This document shows, piece by piece, positions 42,727-48,418 of a DNA stretch of 48,418 nt. The notes beneath the pieces were generated by a model. It saw only the letters and a program-made list of their open reading frames with translations, was not told where the DNA came from and did no database searches. Within the stretch, counting starts at the first letter, position 1, and each line of letters opens with the position of its first letter. The stretch spans positions 1-48,418 of the forward strand of contig CAYRMG010000007.1 in the NCBI GenBank assembly GCA_964425585.1, read 5' to 3'. This DNA is from Aquifex sp964425585 (lineage in GTDB: Bacteria > Aquificota > Aquificia > Aquificales > Aquificaceae). The position numbers were made by a program, and so were the translations under genes.

Positions 42727-42802
42727 TGGTCGGGGTGACCGGACTCGAACCGGCGACCTCTGGCCCCCCATGCCAGCGCGCTACCACCTGCGCTACACCC
42801 CG
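42727..42802 (-). tRNA. tRNA-Pro (anticodon GGG)
   Basis: A 76-base tRNA. Acceptor strands CGGGGTG and CACCCCG pair fully, followed by discriminator A and encoded CCA (42727-42729). The D-arm contains AGCGCAGGTGGTAGCGCG, the anticodon stem CTGGC/GCCAG holds loop ATGGGGG (anticodon GGG), and the T-arm contains GGTTCGAGTCC. The C1-G72 pair with A73 is typical of bacterial proline tRNA. It sits between leuS alpha and the hydrogenase genes on the same strand. Confidence 0.97.
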
Positions 42803-42814
42803 TCCAGTATTTTT

Positions 42815-42842
42815 ATTATATCTCTCTATCCTTTCTTAACAA
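42815..42842 (-). promoter_or_regulatory. Predicted promoter of tRNA-Pro/hydrogenase
   Basis: On the minus strand, TTGTTA (42842-42837) and TATAAT (42820-42815) are 16 bases apart; the -35 box lies in the last codons of leuS alpha. The start of transcription would be near 42808, giving a leader of about 6 bases before tRNA-Pro. Confidence 0.6.
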
Positions 42843-44733
42843 CTCCCTTCAGCTCTTCCAGTTTTTCTTTTAACTTCTGAATGTCATCCTCTTCCGAAAG
42901 ACCGAGGTAATCAAGAAGTTTTCTTACACTTACCCACCTTTTCAGAACCATTCCCTGGGTTATGAGTTTCTCAAAAGGCTCATCGTCCTTGACAAGTCCT
43001 ATATCTTTTAAAAACTTCTGGAAAAACCTTGCATAAAGCAGGTGCAGAACGGCGTGTTCTATTCCCCCTATATAGATGTCAACGGGCATCCAGTAATCGG
43101 TTTTTTCCCTTGAGAAAGGGGCTTTATCGTTTTTAGGGTCACAGAACCTCAGGAAATACCAGGAGCTGTCAAAAAATGTATCCATAGTATCCGTTTCCCT
43201 CTTTGCCCTTCCTCCGCACTTGGGACATGTTGTATTTACAAATTCCTCCGACGTCTCAAGGGGATTTCCTTGTCCGGTAAACTTAACGTCAAGGGGAAGT
43301 TTTACGGGAAGCTCTTCCTCGGGAACGGGAACCGTGCCGCACTTTTCGCAGTAAACAACGGGTATGGGTGTTCCCCAATACCTTTGTCTTGATATGTTCC
43401 AATCCCTCAATCTATAGGATACCTTAAAATCCCCGAGCCCCTTTTCTTTTAACCACTCGGTTATCCTTTTCTTTGCTTCCTCGCTGTCAAGTCCGTTGAA
43501 ATCTTCCGAGTTTATAAGAATCCCTTTCCCTTCGTAAGCTCCCCTATCAAAGTCCCAGTTTTCTTCGGGTTTTACTACGGGCTTTATGGGAAGCCCGTAT
43601 TTCTTTGCAAATTCCCAGTCCCTTTGGTCATGAGCGGGAACGCACATTATAGCTCCCGTTCCGTATTCGTAAAGAACGTAATTTGCACTCCATACGGGTA
43701 TCCTTTCCCCGTTTGCGGGATTAGTTGCGTAAACCCCGAGGAACACACCCTCTTTTTCGTCTTCCAAGACTCTTTCGCGAGATGACATCTTCCTCATCTT
43801 CTCAACAAATGCCTCAACGTCCTCGTAACAAACTTTTCCGAGCTTTTCACCTATGCATGCAAGCACCGGAACGAGAGGGTGTTCGGGAGCAAGAACAACG
43901 AAGGTAGCTCCAAACACAGTGTCGGGTCTTGTTGTAAAGACATCTATGTAAATCCTTTTTTCTCTCAGGGCTGTTTCTCTAAGCTCGTCGGGAATACAAT
44001 CTATAAACCTTTTCGGTTCATCAAGTTCAACGTAAAACCTCAGCAGAGCCCCTTCGGAACGTCCTATCCAGTTTCTCTGTTGAGCTATGACCCTGCTGGG
44101 CCACTTTCCTTCAAGTTTTTTTAAGTCCTCAAGGAGCCTATCCGCATATGCGGTAATCCTCAGGAACCAAGAAGGAACCTTTTTCTTAACTATTGGCGTT
44201 CCGCATCTCCAACACTTTCCTTCTATTACCTGTTCATTTGCCAGAACGGTTTGGTCGTGGGGGCACCAGTTTACCTCCGCGGTTTTCCTGTAGGCTATCC
44301 CCTTTTCAAGCATCTTTAAAAAAATCCATTGATTCCATTTATAGTATTCGGGGTCACAGGTAGCTATTTCTCTGTCCCAATCGTAGGAAAATCCGAGCAT
44401 TTTTAACTGGTTTTTCATATAAGCTATGTTCTCGTAAGTCCACTTCGCGGGATGTATGCCGTGTTTTATTGCGGCATTTTCCGCAGGAAGTCCGAAGGCA
44501 TCCCATCCCATGGGATGTAAAACGTTTTTCCCTCGCATCCTCAGGTATCTTGCTATGGCATCACCTATAGTGTAGTTTCTCACATGCCCCATATGGATTC
44601 TTCCCGATGGATAGGGAAACATCTCAAGAACGTAAAACTTATCGGGCTTACCCTCTTGAGCCTTAAATATGTTTGCCTCTTCCCAACGTTTTTGCCACTT
44701 TTTTTCAATATCTCTCGGATTGAAGGCTTTCAT
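42826..44733 (-). CDS. leuS: Leucyl-tRNA synthetase alpha subunit (split LeuRS)
   Basis: A 635-residue N-terminal part of LeuRS. It contains the HIGH-type motif HMGH (in PYPSGRIHMGHVRNYT), zinc-finger Cys pairs (CWRC; CGTVP and CPKCGG), the CP1 editing domain with TTRPDTVFGATF and DQRDWEFAKKYG, and QGMVL near the end. It stops before the KMSKS loop and anticodon-binding domain, which a normal LeuRS (about 800-870 residues) has in the same chain. This matches the alpha/beta LeuRS of Aquifex, where a separate gene supplies the beta subunit. The beta gene is not in the window. Start ATG 44733 lies 9 bases after tRNA-His; a longer frame to 44775 would run into that tRNA. Confidence 0.95.
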   Translation of the reverse strand: MKAFNPRDIEKKWQKRWEEANIFKAQEGKPDKFYVLEMFPYPSGRIHMGHVRNYTIGDAIARYLRMRGKNVLHPMGWDAFGLPAENAAIKHGIHPAKWTYENIAYMKNQLKMLGFSYDWDREIATCDPEYYKWNQWIFLKMLEKGIAYRKTAEVNWCPHDQTVLANEQVIEGKCWRCGTPIVKKKVPSWFLRITAYADRLLEDLKKLEGKWPSRVIAQQRNWIGRSEGALLRFYVELDEPKRFIDCIPDELRETALREKRIYIDVFTTRPDTVFGATFVVLAPEHPLVPVLACIGEKLGKVCYEDVEAFVEKMRKMSSRERVLEDEKEGVFLGVYATNPANGERIPVWSANYVLYEYGTGAIMCVPAHDQRDWEFAKKYGLPIKPVVKPEENWDFDRGAYEGKGILINSEDFNGLDSEEAKKRITEWLKEKGLGDFKVSYRLRDWNISRQRYWGTPIPVVYCEKCGTVPVPEEELPVKLPLDVKFTGQGNPLETSEEFVNTTCPKCGGRAKRETDTMDTFFDSSWYFLRFCDPKNDKAPFSREKTDYWMPVDIYIGGIEHAVLHLLYARFFQKFLKDIGLVKDDEPFEKLITQGMVLKRWVSVRKLLDYLGLSEEDDIQKLKEKLEELKGVVKKG

Positions 44734-44742
44734 GGGTTTTAA

Positions 44743-44819
44743 TGGGGAGGGTGACGGGACTCGAACCCGCGACACGGGGATCCACAGTCCCCCGCTCTAC
44801 CAACTGAGCTACACCCTCC
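44743..44819 (-). tRNA. tRNA-His (anticodon GUG), G-1 encoded
   Basis: A 77-base tRNA. Acceptor strands GAGGGTG and CACCCTC pair fully. The identity base G-1 is encoded (44819) and faces discriminator C73, followed by encoded CCA (44743-44745). The anticodon loop CTGTGGA between GGGGA and TCCCC gives GTG. The T-arm contains GGTTCGAGTCC. RNase P must cut one base further out than usual to keep G-1. The leuS alpha start is 9 bases downstream. Confidence 0.97.
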
Positions 44820-44832
44820 TCCGGAAATTTTA

Positions 44833-44861
44833 ATTATAGAACTACTTGAACCACTTTTCAA
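44833..44861 (-). promoter_or_regulatory. Predicted strong promoter of tRNA-His/leuS alpha
   Basis: On the minus strand, TTGAAA (44861-44856) and consensus TATAAT (44838-44833) are exactly 17 bases apart. The whole -35 box and most of the spacer are inside the last codons of tkt. Transcription should start near 44826, leaving a leader of about 6-7 bases before tRNA-His. Confidence 0.7.
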
Positions 44862-46845
44862 TGACTTTCTTTGCTACATTCTCGGGGGTGAATCCGAAGT
44901 ATTCAAACAGAACACTTCCGGGGGCGGATTTGCCGAACTCGTTAAGACCTATTATGAGTCCTTCCTCACCTACGTATTTATACCAGCCCGTATCCCTTCC
45001 CGCTTCCACAACTACCCTTCTATTAACCTCCGGAGGAAGAACACTTTTCTTATAATCTTCCGATTGCTCCTCAAACAGCTCACAGCAGACCATGTTAACG
45101 ACTCTCGTTTTTATACCTTTTTCTTCAAGAAGCTCCTTAGCACCGAGTGCCACCTGAACTTCCGAACCGGTTGCTATTATTATTACGTCGGGCTTACCCT
45201 GGGTATCCGCTATAACGTAAGCCCCCCTTCTTACACCCTCGGGTGATGCATATTTCTTCCTGTCTATGGTTTTTACCTTCTGCCTTGTCAGGATAATAGC
45301 CGTGGGGCCGTTCTTTCTCTTTAGGGCTATCTCCCACGCGTATTTAACCTCATTTGCATCCGCGGGTCTTACCACCCATAGGTTAGGAATGCTTCTAAGA
45401 CTCCATAGCTGTTCAACGGGCTGGTGAGTCGGTCCGTCTTCACCGAGCCCTATGGAGTCGTGGGAGTAAACAAATATAACCTGTAGATTTGCAAGGGCTG
45501 CGGTTCTTATAGCGGGTCTCATGTATTCGGAAAATATGAGGAACGTCCCGCCGTATGGAAGTATTCCTCCGTGGTAAGCCATGCCGTTCAGGATTGTTCC
45601 CATGGCATGTTCCCTTACCCCGTAATGGATGTTCCTTCCGTGAGGTGTATCCGCTTCAAAAGCGGGATACTTCTTAAGAACGGTGTTTACCGATTCCGAA
45701 AGGTCAGCGGAACCTCCTATCAAGGTTGGTATGTAATCCGCCATAACGTTTAAAACCTTTCCGGAAGCCTTTCTGGTAGGCATATCTTCGGAAAATTCCT
45801 CTACCTTATCAAGCCATTCAAGATTCCAGTCTTTGTTCAATACCCTTTCAAAGGTTTCCGCAAGTTCGGGGAACTTTTCTTTATATTCCGCATACAGTTT
45901 ATTCCATTCTTCCTCAAGTTTTGCCCCTTCCTCTATCTTTCTCCTGGTGTATTTCAAAACCTCTTCGGGAACGTAAAACTCCTCAAGAGGCCAACCGAGC
46001 TTTTTCTTAGTTTCTTCAGCAATCTCCTTACCCATGGGTTTCCCGTGAACCTCCGCGGTATCCTGGAGTGGCGTTCCGTATCCTATGTGAGTTCTCACTG
46101 AGATGAAGGTAGGTTTATCCGATTCTTTTGCGCTCTTCAGCACCTCTTCAAGGAGCTCAAGGTTGTAGCCGTCCTCTATGTGGAAAACCTCCCATCCGAG
46201 AGCTTCAAATCTCTTTAGAACATCTTCGCTCCAGGCGAGCTTTGTATCTCCGTCTATAGTTATGTGATTGTTATCCCATATGGCTATAAGTTTGTTTAAC
46301 TTAAAGTGTCCTGCCAACGCTGCGACCTCGTAAGATACACCTTCCATAAGGTCCCCGTCCGATACAAGAACGTAAGTATAGTGGTCAACAATGGGATAGC
46401 CCTCTTTATTAAATAGGGTAGAGAGGAACTTTTCCGCTATTGCCATTCCTACGGCGTTTCCGAAGCCTTGTCCCAAGTTTCCCGTTGTAGCCTCAACGCC
46501 GGGGGTAAGTCCGTATTCGGGATGTCCGGGTGTTTTACTGTTTAACTGTCTGAAAGCTTTAAGGTCATCAAGAGTGAGGTCAAAACCAAAGAGGTATAGG
46601 GCGGAGTATAACATTGCACATCCGTGTCCCGCGGAAAGTATAAACCTATCTCTGTTAAACCAGTTCGGATTCTTGGGGTTATAGCGCATTATCCTATCGT
46701 AGAGGAGGTAAACTATATGGGATGCACCGAGGGGCATACCGGGGTGTCCCGACTTTGCCCTCTCAACCATATCAACGCTTAGAAAACGTATAGTATTAAT
46801 GGCAAGATGGTCTATCTCGCTCTTGGTTTTAAATAGCTGCGGCAT
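44842..46845 (-). CDS. tkt: Transketolase
   Basis: A 667-residue transketolase, linking the non-oxidative pentose phosphate pathway to sugar synthesis. Motifs: KSGHPGMPLGAS at the N-terminus, TPP-binding GDGDLMEG-type segment (SDGDLMEGVSYE ... NN), GLGEDGPTHQPVEQL (about residue 455) and TGSEVQVAL in the C-terminal domain. Length is normal. Its last codons contain the promoter of tRNA-His. Divergent from cysS across an AT-only-like 39-base gap rich in TAAAAT boxes. Confidence 0.97.
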   Translation of the reverse strand: MPQLFKTKSEIDHLAINTIRFLSVDMVERAKSGHPGMPLGASHIVYLLYDRIMRYNPKNPNWFNRDRFILSAGHGCAMLYSALYLFGFDLTLDDLKAFRQLNSKTPGHPEYGLTPGVEATTGNLGQGFGNAVGMAIAEKFLSTLFNKEGYPIVDHYTYVLVSDGDLMEGVSYEVAALAGHFKLNKLIAIWDNNHITIDGDTKLAWSEDVLKRFEALGWEVFHIEDGYNLELLEEVLKSAKESDKPTFISVRTHIGYGTPLQDTAEVHGKPMGKEIAEETKKKLGWPLEEFYVPEEVLKYTRRKIEEGAKLEEEWNKLYAEYKEKFPELAETFERVLNKDWNLEWLDKVEEFSEDMPTRKASGKVLNVMADYIPTLIGGSADLSESVNTVLKKYPAFEADTPHGRNIHYGVREHAMGTILNGMAYHGGILPYGGTFLIFSEYMRPAIRTAALANLQVIFVYSHDSIGLGEDGPTHQPVEQLWSLRSIPNLWVVRPADANEVKYAWEIALKRKNGPTAIILTRQKVKTIDRKKYASPEGVRRGAYVIADTQGKPDVIIIATGSEVQVALGAKELLEEKGIKTRVVNMVCCELFEEQSEDYKKSVLPPEVNRRVVVEAGRDTGWYKYVGEEGLIIGLNEFGKSAPGSVLFEYFGFTPENVAKKVIEKWFK

Positions 46846-46884
46846 AGTAAAAATATTTTAGATAAATTTTAATAAAATAAAATT

Positions 46885-48375
46885 ATGAGTCTCAGAATTT
46901 ACAACACGCTTTCGGGGAAGGTTGAGGAATTTGTTCCGATAGATCCCCCTAATGTTCGTATATACACCTGCGGTGTCACGGTTTACGACGATTCACACGT
47001 AGGACACGGAAGGAGTCTCATAGTTTTTGATGTATTCAGAAGGTTTTTAGAACATCTGGGTTATAAGGTTAAGTTTGTAAGGAACTTCACCGATGTTGAC
47101 GACAAGATAATAAACAGGGCAAAAAGCGAGTGCACCGACTTTATGACCATAGCTGACAGGTATATAGCCCGATACTACATAGATATGGAAAACATAAGGG
47201 TGAGACCCGCGGATGTTGAACCGAGGGTAACGGAACACATAAAGGAGATAATAGAAGTTATACAGAAGTTAATAGATAAGGGATACGCCTACGTCGTTGA
47301 AGGAGACGTATATTTCTCGGTAAAAAAGTTCAAGGATTACGGAAAACTCTCAAAAAGGGATATAGAGGAACTGATAGCGGGAGCACGTGTGGAACCTTCG
47401 GAAAAAAAGAAGGATCCTCTTGATTTTGCCCTTTGGAAGGCTTCAAAGGCGGGAGAACCCGCCTGGGATTCACCCTGGGGAAAGGGAAGACCCGGTTGGC
47501 ACACCGAATGTGTTGCAATGGTGTTCAAACACCTCGGGGAGACGATAGATATTCACGGTGGCGGTCTTGACCTGGTTTTCCCCCACCATGAGAACGAAAT
47601 CGCTCAGGCGGAAGCAATAACGGGAAAACCTTTTGCCCGCTACTGGATGCATAACGGGCTTGTAACCGTAGGCGGTCAGAAGATGTCAAAGTCCCTCGGA
47701 AATTACGTAACGCTGAGAGAGGTCTACACAAAGTATCACCCTGATGTTCTCAGACTTCTTGTTCTTTTTACCCATTACAGAAGTCCCCTTGATTTTTCCT
47801 GGGAAAAAATGGAAGAAACACTCAAGGCGTATGAAAGGTTAAAGGGAGCAATAGAGGACTATGAACTTCTTAAAAAGCTCCAAATAGTTGAACAAAGCGA
47901 AGGGGGAACACATCCCCTTTATGACCACGTTAAGGATTTTGAAGAAAAGTTCTACGCATCTTTAAGCGATGACTTCAATACCCCGGAAGCTCTTGCTCAC
48001 GTCTTCGGACTCGTTACGGAACTGAACAAGGTAAAGAACAAAGCCTTTTCCGAAGGAAGGATAACCAAAAATGAGCTGGAAGCTTACAAATTCGCTTCAA
48101 AATCTCTCTTGAACACCATGAAAAAGATATTCGGGCTTCTTGAAGACCTGTATCCCGAATGCAAGGTTGAAAGGGTAGTTGAAAAAGAGCTTGAGGCAGG
48201 AAAGGTATACGATGAGAAACTGATAGAAATACTGATAGAAGCGAGAAATATAGCGAGAAAAGAGAAAGTCTTTAAAGTTGCGGACTACATAAGGGACAAA
48301 TTAAAAGAAATGGGAATAATTCTGGAAGATACACCAGCGGGAACTAAGTGGAAGGTAAAGGGAGAAGGAAGTTAA
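46885..48375 (+). CDS. cysS: Cysteinyl-tRNA synthetase
   Basis: A 496-residue class I CysRS. HIGH-type motif is HVGHGRS (in TVYDDSHVGHGRSLIVFD), preceded by the zinc Cys in YTCGVT. Further zinc ligands are in HTECVAM and FPHHENEIAQ. KMSKS is intact in GGQKMSKSLGNYV. A C-terminal DALR-like helical domain binds the anticodon. The TAA stop shares TTAA (48372-48375) with the stop of the next, convergent gene. Confidence 0.97.
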   Translation: MSLRIYNTLSGKVEEFVPIDPPNVRIYTCGVTVYDDSHVGHGRSLIVFDVFRRFLEHLGYKVKFVRNFTDVDDKIINRAKSECTDFMTIADRYIARYYIDMENIRVRPADVEPRVTEHIKEIIEVIQKLIDKGYAYVVEGDVYFSVKKFKDYGKLSKRDIEELIAGARVEPSEKKKDPLDFALWKASKAGEPAWDSPWGKGRPGWHTECVAMVFKHLGETIDIHGGGLDLVFPHHENEIAQAEAITGKPFARYWMHNGLVTVGGQKMSKSLGNYVTLREVYTKYHPDVLRLLVLFTHYRSPLDFSWEKMEETLKAYERLKGAIEDYELLKKLQIVEQSEGGTHPLYDHVKDFEEKFYASLSDDFNTPEALAHVFGLVTELNKVKNKAFSEGRITKNELEAYKFASKSLLNTMKKIFGLLEDLYPECKVERVVEKELEAGKVYDEKLIEILIEARNIARKEKVFKVADYIRDKLKEMGIILEDTPAGTKWKVKGEGS

Positions 48376-48416
48376 AAACCGAAGGTTGTGGGTATATCCA
48401 TATTTACGTCTTTTAC
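48372..48416 (-). CDS. C-terminal end of an unidentified minus-strand gene (partial)
   Basis: From the window edge, a minus-strand frame reads VKDVNMDIPTTFGF and then TAA, whose stop overlaps the cysS stop in TTAA. The same arrangement occurs at two other convergent pairs in the window, which supports a real gene end. Fourteen residues are too few to name the product. Confidence 0.45.
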   Translation of the reverse strand, partial: VKDVNMDIPTTFGF

Positions 48417-48418
48417 TT

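Noticed and set aside
42826..42850. leuS truncated by a sequencing error or recent mutation
   Set aside because: The end falls at the known Aquifex alpha/beta boundary, the next 100 bases hold a promoter and tRNA-Pro, and no KMSKS-containing frame follows.
44734..44775. Longer LeuRS alpha frame starting at 44775
   Set aside because: The extra 14 codons read through the 3' part of tRNA-His; the family N-terminus begins at ATG 44733.
1..48418. CRISPR arrays, insertion sequences, prophage, rRNA, RNase P RNA or long direct repeats
   Set aside because: On reading through, no spaced repeats, transposase motifs, phage genes or rRNA/RNase P RNA core sequences were seen; short intergenic spaces leave no room for them. 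A self-alignment and covariance-model search would settle this.

Overview
The window is a gene-dense, AT-leaning bacterial chromosome segment from a member of the Aquificaceae, very probably Aquifex or a close sister. Several independent markers point there. (1) A leucyl-tRNA synthetase gene stops just before the KMSKS region and so encodes only the alpha half of the split Aquifex-type enzyme. (2) A 196-residue PIN-like protein matches, from memory, the Aquifex minimal protein-only RNase P (HARP family). (3) The family A DNA polymerase has 574 residues and no 5'-nuclease domain. (4) The gene set is Lys/Glu-rich, as in hyperthermophiles, with archaeal-type families (Ski2-like helicase, archaemetzincin, HerA-like ATPase). 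As I recall them, the polA and suhB products resemble the A. aeolicus proteins closely but are not identical, so this looks like a different species or strain.

Layout. 1-3.1 kb: the gatB tail, rph (RNase PH) and an overlapping Ski2-like helicase. 3.1-5.5 kb: mtaB, a small FtsL-like membrane protein, nadC and tRNA-Leu. 5.6-9.6 kb: mnmE-rho-rpmE-prfA. 9.6-11.8 kb: minC-minD-minE on the minus strand, with the HARP RNase P gene divergent from it. 11.8-20.2 kb: a long minus-strand run of dxs, a small membrane protein, polA, nrdA, suhB, a TonB-like gene and a CoA-binding protein. 20.3-21.7 kb: miaA and a HIT protein. 21.7-26.2 kb: a coupled minus-strand run tlyA-mltG-COG0523 GTPase-dinG. 26.2-32.0 kb: a CzcCBA/Cus-like metal efflux operon preceded by a small exported protein. 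32-34.3 kb: a DUF1122-like gene, pyrE, archaemetzincin and a helical-repeat protein. 34.3-38.8 kb: a PLD-HerA fusion ATPase, tsaD, ctpA and a small exported protein. 38.8-40.6 kb: pyrC and an orphan gene. 40.6-42.8 kb: a soluble group-2-like [NiFe] hydrogenase behind tRNA-Pro. 42.8-48.4 kb: leuS alpha behind tRNA-His, tkt, cysS, and the tail of one more minus-strand gene.

How the genes work together. Much of the window concerns tRNA biology: three tRNA genes, HARP for 5' maturation, MnmE, MiaA, MtaB and TsaD for wobble and position-37 modification, LeuRS alpha and CysRS for charging, GatB, RF1, L31 and TlyA. The rest covers cell division and wall (MinCDE, FtsL-like, MltG, CtpA), nucleotide and cofactor synthesis (PyrC, PyrE, NrdA, NadC, Dxs, Tkt), hydrogen metabolism and metal export.

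The architecture is extremely compact. No stretch over about 110 bases lacks a gene or RNA, and I see no CRISPR array, insertion sequence, prophage or rRNA. Convergent genes touch or overlap, some through a shared TTAA stop palindrome. Divergent start codons are 14-43 bases apart, with AT-rich -10-like boxes so close to the starts that leaderless mRNAs are likely. Each of the three tRNAs lies 7-13 bases upstream of a same-strand start codon, with a recognisable promoter in front. The most notable items are the HARP gene, the PLD-HerA fusion, the hydrogenase large subunit that ends exactly at its metal-binding motif, the split leuS, and the tRNA-mRNA fusions.
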